Positions 49,027 through 57,428 of a stretch of DNA of 64,000 nucleotides are shown here, piece after piece. The position numbers and the translations under genes are program-made. Below the pieces are notes generated by a model. It searched no databases and was not told where the DNA came from. It saw only the letters and a program-made list of their open reading frames with translations. Source of the stretch: Polaromonas sp. 39-63-25 (lineage in GTDB: Bacteria > Pseudomonadota > Gammaproteobacteria > Burkholderiales > Burkholderiaceae_C); the NCBI RefSeq assembly GCF_002278925.1, contig NZ_NCJH01000001.1, forward strand, positions 1-64,000, read 5' to 3'. Positions within the stretch are counted from its first letter, which is position 1; each line of letters begins with the position of its first letter.

Positions 49027-50397
49027 TCAAAGCATGTGGCGCATCGGGTGTTCCGCGTACATCGTGTCCCGCACGAACTGCGTGCTCACCTCGGCCTTCG
49101 CGAAGGCCGGCTCCGCGAGGAGCCTCTGGTGGAATTCGCGGGTCGTCTTGACGCCGGAGATATGCAGCTCCCGCAGCGCGCGCTGCATTCGCGCAATCGC
49201 TGCCTCGCGGGTTTCATCCCAGACGATGAGCTTGGCAATCAGCGAGTCGTAATAAGGCGGCAGGTCGTAGGAGGCATAGGCATGCGTGTCCACGCGCACG
49301 CCGGGACCGGCGGGCAGTTCGAATTCGGTCAGTTTGCCGGGCCGGGGCATGAAGCCCTTCTCGGAGTCCTCGGCATTGATGCGGCATTCAATGGCGTGGC
49401 CGTGAAAACGGACGTCCGACTGCCGCAGCGGCAGGGGCTCGCCCGACGCGACGCGCAGCTGGAGCTTCACGAGGTCCACACCGGTGACCGCTTCGGTGAC
49501 GGGATGCTCCACCTGGATCCGGGTGTTCATCTCGATGAAGAAGAACTCGGAGCCCGCCGCGTCGACGATGAATTCGAGGGTACCCGCACCTTTGTAGTTC
49601 ACGGCACGGGCGAGCTGGCAGGCGGCGTGGGTCATGCGCTTGCGCAGGTCTTCGGAAACGATGGGCGACGGACTTTCTTCCAAAAGCTTCTGGTGGCGGC
49701 GTTGGATGGTGCAATCGCGCTCCCCGAAGTGGATGACGTCCTTGCCGTCACCCATCACCTGGACTTCGACGTGGCGCACGGGGGAGATATATCGCTCGAT
49801 GTATACCTCGCCACTGCCGAAAGCGGCTTTCGCTTCGGATGACGCACGCTCCAGCCCTTCACGCAATTGCTTCTCGTTTTCCATCACGCGCATGCCGCGC
49901 CCACCGCCGCCGGCTGACGCCTTGACGAGCACTGGGTAACCGATTTCCGCGGCCAGCCGAGCTGCCTCCTCCACGTCGGCGACCGGGTCGGGCGAGCCTT
50001 GCACAACCGGAACGCCGGTTTCCATGGCAAGCTTCCGCGCCGCAGCCTTATCTCCCATGAGCCGGATGGCGCTCGGATCGGGACCGACAAAAGTCAACCC
50101 CGCAGCCAGCACAGCTTCGGCAAATCCCGCGTTCTCCGACAGGAAGCCATAACCTGGATGCACGGCATCCACCTTGGACGTGAGCGCTGCCTGAACGAGT
50201 GCGTTCACATTGAGATAGCTCTCCGTCGGCGAGGGGCCGCCGACGCAAACGGATCGGTCAGCGAGCCTCACAGCCAACGAGTTTTCGTCGGCGGTGGAAA
50301 AGGCCTGCACCGTTTCGATGCCGAGTTCGCGGCAGGCGCGGATGATGCGAACGGCGATTTCACCGCGATTCGCAATGAGGACACTTCGGATAGTCAT
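49027..50397 (-). CDS. biotin carboxylase (AccC type)
   Basis: 456 residues, one ATP-grasp biotin carboxylase with no carrier domain: SVLIANRGEIAVRIIRACRE, VKASAGGGGRGMRVM near residue 157, FGERDCTIQRRHQKLLEESP near 228, and FIEMNTRIQVEHPVTEAVTG near 283. It is the only such enzyme in this operon yet there are two carriers and two carboxyltransferase-type proteins, so it may charge both. 17 bp upstream of the carboxyltransferase gene. Confidence 0.93.
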   Translation of the reverse strand: MTIRSVLIANRGEIAVRIIRACRELGIETVQAFSTADENSLAVRLADRSVCVGGPSPTESYLNVNALVQAALTSKVDAVHPGYGFLSENAGFAEAVLAAGLTFVGPDPSAIRLMGDKAAARKLAMETGVPVVQGSPDPVADVEEAARLAAEIGYPVLVKASAGGGGRGMRVMENEKQLREGLERASSEAKAAFGSGEVYIERYISPVRHVEVQVMGDGKDVIHFGERDCTIQRRHQKLLEESPSPIVSEDLRKRMTHAACQLARAVNYKGAGTLEFIVDAAGSEFFFIEMNTRIQVEHPVTEAVTGVDLVKLQLRVASGEPLPLRQSDVRFHGHAIECRINAEDSEKGFMPRPGKLTEFELPAGPGVRVDTHAYASYDLPPYYDSLIAKLIVWDETREAAIARMQRALRELHISGVKTTREFHQRLLAEPAFAKAEVSTQFVRDTMYAEHPMRHML

Positions 50398-50423
50398 GAC
50401 TTAGTTCTCTGGTTAAAAGTTGT

Positions 50424-51518
50424 TTAGTCGGCGCGGCCAACGGCCGTGCCGGATCGAACAGGCGCAGGGGGAATCACTTTGCGAGTCACCAGATCGGCCA
50501 GCAGAGAACGGAACATTGCCGACGTATCCAGCACTTCGTTCCATCCGGCGCGCCGCGCCTTGGCCAGGCTGGACACCTGGTCGTACGGGGTGGTGTAGGC
50601 CCAGTCCGCATAACTCCAGTTCACGAGCTGGTCCAGCGCGTAGGGCTTGAGCTGGTACTTCTCGCACATGCGGGCCCACAGCGGCCCCTTGTCCGCCATC
50701 ACACGGGTCAACGTGATCTGCTGTACGTCGCCGGCTTCCATGCCGAAGTAGCCTGCGATGTCGGGCCAGAGGTTCTTCCAGCGTTCAGGCTCGCCGTTTG
50801 TCATGTTGAAGGCCTGGTTTTCGCAGGCCGTGCTCGTAGCGGCCCATTCCATCGCTCGGGCGAGCAACCTTGCATCAGTGAACTGGTACAGCGCTCCGAA
50901 CGCTTCTGGGCACCCCGGAAAGCGCAGCGGCAGGCCGAGCTCCCTGGACAGCGTCGCGTACAGCGACAGCGCCATGAGGTGGTTCATCGGGCTGCCCGCC
51001 GAGAAGCCGCAGATGCAGTGCGGGCGCAGCGCCGACCAACTCCAGCGCTTGCCGTATTGCCGCGCTTCGAGCCAATCCTGCTGGTCGTAATAGAAGTTAG
51101 GCGGCATGTGGCGCGGATCGTCCTCGCGCGTCGGGGTGCGGAAGGGGCCCAGATGATTACCGTACCACTTGGTGCCCTGCATCAGTTGCACATGGGCAAG
51201 TCGCGGAGCCACTCGCTCAAGGGTTTCGACCAGGTTGACGACCATGGCGAGGTTGGGCGCGACCTCTTCGGCGGCGGTCGCCCGCGGCGCGTAGGCGGTG
51301 AAGAACACGTGCGTCGCTTCGCCCACGTCACGCAGCTTCGCTGAGCAGTCCCCGACATCGAGCAGGTCGACCTGTACGTGCCGCACGCCGGGCTCGGCGT
51401 CGGCAGCCCTGCGGGAGAGCGACACAATGTCCCAATCCCCGCCGGCGCGCAGTTGCTCGACGAGCGCGCGTCCCACAATCCCCTGGGCTCCAGCAATGAC
51501 GGCGATTTTATTAGTCAC
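50424..51518 (-). CDS. PRISE-type short-chain dehydrogenase/reductase (enone reductase-like)
   Basis: 364 residues. The N-terminal nucleotide motif is VIAGAQGIVGRALVEQL. PRISE-family motifs are present: the catalytic Lys in MQGTKWYGNHLGP near residue 115 and the Tyr in NFYYDQQDWLEAR near 142. PRISE enzymes (progesterone 5-beta-reductase, iridoid synthase and bacterial relatives) reduce activated C=C bonds with NADPH. In this operon it may reduce an enone made before or after carboxylation. The substrate is unknown. Confidence 0.88.
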   Translation of the reverse strand: MTNKIAVIAGAQGIVGRALVEQLRAGGDWDIVSLSRRAADAEPGVRHVQVDLLDVGDCSAKLRDVGEATHVFFTAYAPRATAAEEVAPNLAMVVNLVETLERVAPRLAHVQLMQGTKWYGNHLGPFRTPTREDDPRHMPPNFYYDQQDWLEARQYGKRWSWSALRPHCICGFSAGSPMNHLMALSLYATLSRELGLPLRFPGCPEAFGALYQFTDARLLARAMEWAATSTACENQAFNMTNGEPERWKNLWPDIAGYFGMEAGDVQQITLTRVMADKGPLWARMCEKYQLKPYALDQLVNWSYADWAYTTPYDQVSSLAKARRAGWNEVLDTSAMFRSLLADLVTRKVIPPAPVRSGTAVGRAD

Positions 51519-51527
51519 AGTCCACCC

Positions 51528-52400
51528 TCAATCGACGTTCAGCAGCTTCGCTGCATTGGTCCAGAGAATCTTGTTGATGATGTCCTTGCGCCAGCCCATG
51601 TCTAGGAAGTCGCGCAACGAGTCCTGGATGTCGCGCACTGGGTAGGCGGTACCGAACAGCGTTCGGTCCTCAAGGAACAGGTTCGCGCCCTTCACGTAGC
51701 TCTCCGCACAGATCATCCCCGCCGTGCTGGCATAAAGATCCGGAGAAACATAGATGTTCGGGCAGGCGAGCGCCACGACGACCATCTCGTCTGCGTAGGG
51801 CCATGCCGCATGGGAAACGATGAACTTCACATCCTTGTAGCGCTGGGCCGCCATCTGGATCGATGTCGGGCGGGACCAGGTGATCTCGTGCCCGGCAAGT
51901 GCCGACAGGAGGCCGGACAGCGAAATCGAGACCGGTAGCTTGAGTTCCTGCGCGAGCTCGTACACCGGGTCGAGCGACTTGTCGTCGGACCAGCGCGGAA
52001 CTTTCCCGGAGCCCGGTTCGATCGATATGCCCTTCACGCCACGCGCACTGGCGAGCTCGCGGATTTCCGCAAGACTCTCGGGAATCGCCTCCATGTCCAC
52101 GCCGAGGAACCCCAGGAAGCGATTTGGATAGGTGTCCAGGAGCTCGACGATCTCCTTGTTCGACACGCCGCCCAGGTTCCCGGCGCCGCTCGAGGCCCGG
52201 CCCATGGCGACCCCGTACTTCACGCCCGCAGAATCCATTTCCTGGAAGAGAATGTCCACGTCTTCCAGCCAGGCGGAACGGGCGCCTTTAAACGATATGC
52301 AGTGGCGCGGATAGTGCATAGCGGTCCGGAACACAGACCCTTTCGTCCACGCGTAGACAGGGGGGCGCAAGCGCATGTCGATGATCGGGGGAAGCATCAT
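51528..52400 (-). CDS. amidohydrolase family 2 protein (ACMSD-like)
   Basis: 290 residues (MMLPPIIDMRLRPPVYAW). TIM-barrel amidohydrolase_2 features are seen: GVKGISIEPGSGK near residue 138, KFIVSHAAWPYADEMV near 193 with the barrel His, and a terminal ILWTNAAKLLNVD. The usual N-terminal HxH reads DMRLRPP, so the first metal-binding pair is absent. Members act as decarboxylases or hydrolases on cyclic or acidic compounds. Ten bp from the reductase gene; a role in ring opening or decarboxylation is inferred. Confidence 0.82.
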   Translation of the reverse strand: MMLPPIIDMRLRPPVYAWTKGSVFRTAMHYPRHCISFKGARSAWLEDVDILFQEMDSAGVKYGVAMGRASSGAGNLGGVSNKEIVELLDTYPNRFLGFLGVDMEAIPESLAEIRELASARGVKGISIEPGSGKVPRWSDDKSLDPVYELAQELKLPVSISLSGLLSALAGHEITWSRPTSIQMAAQRYKDVKFIVSHAAWPYADEMVVVALACPNIYVSPDLYASTAGMICAESYVKGANLFLEDRTLFGTAYPVRDIQDSLRDFLDMGWRKDIINKILWTNAAKLLNVD

Positions 52401-52416
52401 AAGTATGTCCTCTTGT

Positions 52417-52713
52417 CTAGTAGATTCGCTTGCAGATCAAGGCGTAACGGTTGGTAACGCCACGTTCGTTCGCCTCGGCCTGGGAGCGCTGCCCATCGGA
52501 GCTGCTGCGCCAGCCGACGGTCGCGTCGATGTCGGTGCTTTCAATCAACGCGATGTACTTGCGGGACCCTTCGGGGCCATCCACGACTTCATAGCGCTTC
52601 ACATCGGTCACGCCACGCGTACGTTTTACCTCTTCGTAATGGGGGCCATGCATCCAGGCATCGGCCTCGGCCGGCGCGTCGTACATGACGACCACGGTTC
52701 CGCTTCGCTTCAT
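52417..52713 (-). CDS. EthD-like small ferredoxin-fold protein
   Basis: 98 residues. It resembles EthD/dabb-type alpha-beta barrel proteins: VVVMYDAPAEADAWMHGPHY, then RGVTDVKRYEVVDG, and EGSRKYIALIESTD. Such proteins accompany oxygenases or lyases and several are cyclases or isomerases on polyketide-like ketones. It sits between the amidohydrolase and the PycB-like carboxyltransferase. Function unassigned. Confidence 0.72.
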   Translation of the reverse strand: MKRSGTVVVMYDAPAEADAWMHGPHYEEVKRTRGVTDVKRYEVVDGPEGSRKYIALIESTDIDATVGWRSSSDGQRSQAEANERGVTNRYALICKRIY

Positions 52714-52729
52714 CAGGTTCTCCTGGTTG

Positions 52730-54208
52730 TTAAACGATCTGTCGCGCCGGCGCGTGCCGCGTCACCGCGATGCGCGCGCCGTTGCGTTCAAGTTCAAAGT
52801 GAGCGAGTACCGGCCGCTTGGCGAGCTCCTCGATCAGGCGCGGCACGGGCCCGCCCGCGGGCAGCGTGAGCTTGAGCGGTTTCGCCGCGTAGGTCTTGTC
52901 GACGTCGTCCGCCGGGAACATGTAGCGCAGCAGGCGCTCGTCGTCGGACATGTTCGGGTAGGCCTTGCGTAGTCCCGCGAGCGCCGGTTCCATCGGCTGC
53001 GGCTTGAGCGGAATCCTCTTCGAGCCATGCGAGACGATCCGGTCCAGCGCCTGAGGGTTGACTGGCCCAAGCAGCTTGCCGAAGTGCCCCAGCGCGTACA
53101 TTTTCACTTCGTCGGGCACAACGCGATAGCGCTCGCCATTGACGACGTTGAGCATCGCCTGCACGGCAATGATCTGGGAGAACGGCGTCACCATGATCGG
53201 CCAAGCCAGGTCCTCGCGGACCCGGGCGATCTCCTCGAGGATCTCTTCGAATCGGCTTTCCAGCCCGGACTGCTGCAGCTGGAAGCGCCAATTCGCCATC
53301 ATTCCGCCTGGCATCTGGTGCTTGTAGTGGAAGGCGTCATACTCCATCGGAGCGCCCCGGGGAAATCCTTCCCGATCAGCCAGCACCTCGAGGTACTCGC
53401 TCACCTCGTCGATGCAGCCGGCCTCCAGACGCGTCCAGAAGCCCGAGAGCTCCAGGTTACGCAGAGTCCCCTGCGTGGCGGGTTGCGCCGGACCACTGGC
53501 GAGCGGTGCGATGGATGTGTGCAGCTGGTCAACGCCGAGGCGAACCGCTTCGAGATACACCAGCGGCGCCAGCCCGGTATTGCAGTGGCTGTGTAGTTCC
53601 AGAGGCACTTTGCCGATGACGGCCTTCAGGGCGGGTACCAGGGTGCGGATGCGGTCCGGCGTGAGCAGGGCGCCCGAATCCTTGATCATGATCCCGTCGA
53701 CGCCGCAGCGCTCCACGAGCTCGCGGGCAGTGCGAGCATAGAGCTCGTCCGTGTGCAGCGGGCTTTCGCAGAACACCAGCGCTCCGACGGACTGGATGCC
53801 GACCTTCTTCGCGTGCCGGATGCTCACCGCCATGTTGTCCACGTCCAGCAACGAATCGAGCGTGCCGACGACCCGGAAGCCGCTCGCGGCCAGCCGCTCG
53901 ATCCACAGCTCCACCATGTCGTCGGGTGCGAGGCCGAAACCGGTCAGACTCTTGCTGCGGCAGTAGCCCCTGAGCGGAGTGCGCTCGAACTTCTTGCGGA
54001 AGTGGCGTGCCTTCTCGAAGGGATCCTCGCGCAGGTATCGCACGCACACATCGAACTGGACCGGCGCCATAAAATCGATCATGTCGAAGCCGGCGCGGTC
54101 CATGGTTTCCGCAACCGGGTCCATCATGCCCGCGGTCATGCGCGTCGTCCAAAGGCACTGCTGCGCATCGCGCAGGGTGGTGTCGATGATTCCGATCTGG
54201 CGCGTCAT
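52730..54208 (-). CDS. PycB/OadA/transcarboxylase-5S-like carboxyltransferase
   Basis: 492 residues from the ATG at 54208, which overlaps the carrier gene by ATGA. HMGL-like TIM barrel: IIDTTLRDAQQCLWTTRM near residue 7 with the metal Asp, IMIKDSGALLTPDRI near 187 with the Lys that is carboxylated in the family, and PLELHSHCNTGLAPLVYLEA near 211 with the metal HxH. A conserved carboxyltransferase C-terminal domain follows. In pyruvate/oxaloacetate enzymes the strand after the metal site reads ECWGGATYD; here it is DFMAPVQFD, and the GQNLLGY motif is SKSLTGF. A substrate other than pyruvate is likely. No biotin domain of its own. Confidence 0.87.
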   Translation of the reverse strand: MTRQIGIIDTTLRDAQQCLWTTRMTAGMMDPVAETMDRAGFDMIDFMAPVQFDVCVRYLREDPFEKARHFRKKFERTPLRGYCRSKSLTGFGLAPDDMVELWIERLAASGFRVVGTLDSLLDVDNMAVSIRHAKKVGIQSVGALVFCESPLHTDELYARTARELVERCGVDGIMIKDSGALLTPDRIRTLVPALKAVIGKVPLELHSHCNTGLAPLVYLEAVRLGVDQLHTSIAPLASGPAQPATQGTLRNLELSGFWTRLEAGCIDEVSEYLEVLADREGFPRGAPMEYDAFHYKHQMPGGMMANWRFQLQQSGLESRFEEILEEIARVREDLAWPIMVTPFSQIIAVQAMLNVVNGERYRVVPDEVKMYALGHFGKLLGPVNPQALDRIVSHGSKRIPLKPQPMEPALAGLRKAYPNMSDDERLLRYMFPADDVDKTYAAKPLKLTLPAGGPVPRLIEELAKRPVLAHFELERNGARIAVTRHAPARQIV

Positions 54209-54723
54209 TCCGGCCTCACGCGAAAGAGCACGGCATCCTCTTCGACCATTGTCCCGCTCTCGACCAGGATCTCGACCATGGTTCCGGCGACACCCGCGGG
54301 CACGCTGTTGTACAGCTTCATCACTTCGAGAATGCAAACGGTGTCGTCCGGCCTCACCTTCGAGCCGACCTGGACATACGCCGGCTCGCTTGGCGACGAC
54401 GCGCTGTAGAACCGGCCGAGCATCGGCGCGCGAATCTCGAGCAGGCCTGCATCGGCTACCGCGGCAACAGGCTTCACCACCGGCGCAGGCGCCGGGGATC
54501 GGGCCGGCTGACCCATCGGCAATGCCGTTTTTGGCTGATGGACGATCGACACTTGCTGCGGCGCAGCCGGCGGCGCCAGGCCACCCAGCGTGGCGTCGCT
54601 GAATTTGCGCACGTGCAACTTCATCCCCTCCACTTCCAGGTGGACTTCGATGTCGTTCAGTCGATCGACGATTTCGAGAATTCTCTCGACGTCATTCTGG
54701 GTCAGTTCGGCTATGGATTTCAA
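54205..54723 (-). CDS. biotin carrier protein (AccB type, 172 residues)
   Basis: AccB layout: N-terminal segment (residues 1-45, LTQNDVERILEIVDRLNDIE), Pro/Ala linker (50-90), then the biotinyl domain with IRAPMLGRFYSASSPSEP and the thumb region typical of AccB, and biotin on Lys136 in EVMKL. ATGA overlap with the PycB-like gene suggests they work together, the carrier being separate instead of fused as in OadA. Confidence 0.92.
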   Translation of the reverse strand: MKSIAELTQNDVERILEIVDRLNDIEVHLEVEGMKLHVRKFSDATLGGLAPPAAPQQVSIVHQPKTALPMGQPARSPAPAPVVKPVAAVADAGLLEIRAPMLGRFYSASSPSEPAYVQVGSKVRPDDTVCILEVMKLYNSVPAGVAGTMVEILVESGTMVEEDAVLFRVRPE

Positions 54724-54738
54724 GTAATCACCTTCGTG

Positions 54739-56097
54739 TTATTTGTTGTGGATCGCCGAGACCTCGGCCACCAGGGCGCTTGTGTCCGGCAGGTTTCGCA
54801 GGTTGCGCAACATCTCGATGGAGCGCTGGACATGCTCGAGAGGCAACAGGTCGTCCACGCAGCCCCGATACTTCGGGATGCATTCATCGAAGCCCAGCAG
54901 CGCGGGAGGCTGGCCCTTGGCAGCTTTCGGTTCGCGGACGATGACTTCGCCGGTGGCCAGGGTGTAGGTGATGCGCGGCGTCCACCCAGTCGGGGCCCAA
55001 CCCCAATCCTCACGCACGATGGTCTTCACCTTGGGGCGGAAGCTGCGGAAGCGCTCGTCCTCGATGCTCTTACGGGAAAAGCCCGAGGGCAACACGTCGT
55101 CCTCGATCATCGCGATGGCGACGGAATGGGGTAGGCTGAATTGCGACTCGATTTCCGTGCGCGGCTCCGGATGCTGGACCACAGTGGGGAAGAAGGCATT
55201 GACTTCCACGTCCACGTTACGGATGTCTTCCGGCCGCAGGCCCCGCTCGCGCTTCAGTTCGAACGTGGCCTCGATGATACGCTGCAGGTGATAGCAGCAG
55301 GGATAAGACTTGATGCCGATCTCGAAGATGCGATAGGGATTGCCCCAATCTTCCAGAATCTTCTCCGGCGCTTCCACCTTGCCGCCCGTGATCATGTTCA
55401 TCAGCCCGCGCGGAGCCTCCAGGACGTCGAGCTGGCCCGTCATGCCTTCGGCAGCCATGAACGCCGCCGTGATGCCGTTGCGGGCGGAAAAGCCCATCTC
55501 CAAGATGTGCGCGGTGGTCCCCGTCTGGTAGCCGATACCGCCGCCCTGCGACGCGGCAATGCTGATGGCATGCGTCGTCTGCTTCGCATTGAGGCCCAGC
55601 AGTTTGGCGGCCGCCGCAGCCACGCCGATCGAACCGGCAAGGCTCAGCACCATGTAGCCGATGCGCCGCGCTTCGCGGCACGCCAGCCCTATGCGGGCCT
55701 GCGCTTCGTAGCCGGCCACGAAGGCTTCGATCACCCTCGATCCTGGAGAGCGCAGATGTTCAGCCAACGCGAAAATCGGCGGGAACAGGGTGTAGCTGGA
55801 GACCGCCTCCGGAAAACTGTCGTCCTCGTATTCTGTCGCGTGCGCAAACGTCCCGTTGGCCAGGCCCGCCAGTTCGACGGAAGCCTTGAAGCCGCCGCCC
55901 AGCACGGTGGCCTCCGGGACCCCACCCTGCCGCTTGACGTAGCGGATTGTCTCGGGTCCGCCCGTGCAGCGGTGCCCCGACACCATGGCCCCCAACGCGC
56001 TCATCGCCAGCGTCGCGCTATAGTCGATCGCGGCCTGCGGAAGCTCCTCTATCCGCGTGCCAGCCACTCGCTCTCCGATTCCTTGTGAGATTTCCAT
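54739..56097 (-). CDS. MmgE/PrpD family protein
   Basis: 452 residues, first gene of the minus-strand operon. MmgE/PrpD features: LATSALGAMVSG-type helix near residue 30, NGTFAHATEYEDD near 82, GYEAQARIGLACREARR near 129, and ASQGGGIGYQTGTTAHILEMG near 187. The family dehydrates 2-methylcitrate or related substrates, or decarboxylates cis-aconitate. AGGAG lies 9-13 bp upstream of the ATG. In this setting it may act on a tricarboxylic or branched acid formed by carboxylation. Confidence 0.9.
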   Translation of the reverse strand: MEISQGIGERVAGTRIEELPQAAIDYSATLAMSALGAMVSGHRCTGGPETIRYVKRQGGVPEATVLGGGFKASVELAGLANGTFAHATEYEDDSFPEAVSSYTLFPPIFALAEHLRSPGSRVIEAFVAGYEAQARIGLACREARRIGYMVLSLAGSIGVAAAAAKLLGLNAKQTTHAISIAASQGGGIGYQTGTTAHILEMGFSARNGITAAFMAAEGMTGQLDVLEAPRGLMNMITGGKVEAPEKILEDWGNPYRIFEIGIKSYPCCYHLQRIIEATFELKRERGLRPEDIRNVDVEVNAFFPTVVQHPEPRTEIESQFSLPHSVAIAMIEDDVLPSGFSRKSIEDERFRSFRPKVKTIVREDWGWAPTGWTPRITYTLATGEVIVREPKAAKGQPPALLGFDECIPKYRGCVDDLLPLEHVQRSIEMLRNLRNLPDTSALVAEVSAIHNK

Positions 56098-56162
56098 AAT
56101 ATTCAGCTCCTAGAACAAAAAGTATGAATCATATATATCTTTTTAGTAACCGTAGAAACCCT

Positions 56163-56184
56163 AATAAGGCTGACCTGTCTTATT
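56163..56184. promoter_or_regulatory. inverted repeat upstream of the carboxylase operon
   Basis: AATAAGGC (56163-56170) and GTCTTATT (56177-56184) form an inverted repeat with one mismatch, 66 bp upstream of the PrpD-like gene and 97 bp from the end of the GntR gene. A candidate GntR operator; no clear -35/-10 pair was resolved. Confidence 0.4.
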
Positions 56185-56280
56185 GCCTTAGTGTTACTGT
56201 TTCACCAGCATGCAGTCGGCATGGGGAACTCAGTCGGGTTACGATATTCTTGGCGGCCCCAAGCGCCGAGGCCTTCCGGA

Positions 56281-57117
56281 TCACAGGGAGTTCGAGCCCC
56301 CGGTGACGTCGACGAACTCATATTTTCCGGTGTACATCAGCGATCGGCGCAGTTCGACGGGCTGCTCGTCTAGCGTGGAGGCTACCCGCAGGATCTCCAG
56401 AAGAGGCGTCCCCAGTGCAAGGTCTAGTTTTTTTGCCGTTTCTGGATCTGCAGCAACGGCGCTGACCTGATCGACCGTCTTGACAACAGTGACGCCGAAA
56501 GCATTGCGATACAAGTCGTAGATCGTCGAGTCGCGACCGACGAACTGCGACCTCGTGAGGCCGCGGAACAGGGCTTGCGGAATGTGCAATCCGTCGAGCA
56601 GCATCGGCGTCCCGCCCATCATCATCAGATTGACAATCCAGAAAATGGGATCACCCTGCTCGATCTTGAGGAGCTTGGCGGTGTTTTCATTCGCACTGGC
56701 TTCTTCGAACCTGAGCGTCTGTACGATCGGGACTTCGCGCGCGCCATCCTTGCGCACGATGTGCCAGAACGAGTTGAGCATACGCGACGAGTCGAATGGG
56801 GCGAGGAACGTACCCCGGCCCTGCTGGCGCACCAGCACCTTGTCCGCAACCAGGTCCGCCATCGCGCGGCGCACGGTCCCCACACTCACCCCATACTGCT
56901 CGGCAAGCTCTTTTTCGGTGGGCAACGCCATGCCGTCCTGGATGTTTCCCCCACCAATCGCGCGTATCAATTCGAGCTTGATGCTTTTGTACAGGGGAAG
57001 GGCACCGTTTCCCATGTTGACCAGAACGTCCCGTTTAGTCCCGGAGGCGACGCGGCCAGCGAGCAATGGGTCTGGATCGACTCTGGATTCGGTGGACGTC
57101 AGTTTTGAATTGGGCAT
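56281..57117 (-). CDS. GntR-family (UTRA) transcriptional regulator
   Basis: 278 residues from the ATG at 57117 (MPNSKLTSTE). After a 50-residue N-terminal extension comes the winged helix (LPLYKSIKLELIRAI, MALPTEKELAEQYGVSVGTV, QQGRGTFLAPF), then a UTRA effector domain. It is upstream of and codirectional with the 12-gene operon, separated by 183 bp, and presumably controls it. It resembles the GntR at 7889 in domain layout only. Confidence 0.9.
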   Translation of the reverse strand: MPNSKLTSTESRVDPDPLLAGRVASGTKRDVLVNMGNGALPLYKSIKLELIRAIGGGNIQDGMALPTEKELAEQYGVSVGTVRRAMADLVADKVLVRQQGRGTFLAPFDSSRMLNSFWHIVRKDGAREVPIVQTLRFEEASANENTAKLLKIEQGDPIFWIVNLMMMGGTPMLLDGLHIPQALFRGLTRSQFVGRDSTIYDLYRNAFGVTVVKTVDQVSAVAADPETAKKLDLALGTPLLEILRVASTLDEQPVELRRSLMYTGKYEFVDVTGGSNSL

Positions 57118-57255
57118 GCGATGAGACCTTGCAGAATTGGGAAGATCCGACGCACCGGTGCGAGCATGCCCGGCGTTCGGAAACACTGGTCATTTTCGCT
57201 CACTTGCTCGAAGCTTGACACCGAGCAGTCCTCTTTGAACCGAAACTGCTGTTCC

Positions 57256-57300
57256 ACGTGTGTTCTTCCTTAGTAGTCCACTTCGGAAGTTCACACACGT
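57256..57300. promoter_or_regulatory. imperfect inverted repeat upstream of the GntR gene
   Basis: ACGTGTGT-T-CTTCC and GGAAG-TTC-ACACACGT face each other around a 15-base centre. The position, about 140-185 bp upstream of the GntR start, fits an autoregulatory operator or a relic of a mobile element end. Confidence 0.35.
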
Positions 57301-57335
57301 ATTGTTCAAGCCGCGAGCTTCAGAGGGTGGGTTTC

Positions 57336-57428
57336 GGGGTTCTGTCGCATTAAGCAATTAATGTCACAGAAGATCGTTGATTTTATTGATGAATTTCTAT
57401 TGAAAATTGCTTAATGCGACAAAACCCC
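57336..57428. mobile_element. 93-bp miniature element with IS6-like ends
   Basis: Arms 57336-57359 and 57405-57428 are 24-bp inverted repeats with one mismatch, reading GGGGTTYTGTCGCATTAAGC from outside in. The GTTTTGTCGCATTA core is the same as in the IS6-family element at 36100-36758. Only 45 AT-rich bases separate the arms, so there is no coding capacity. It directly cuts the 5' side of the CoA-ligase remnant that follows. Confidence 0.8.
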
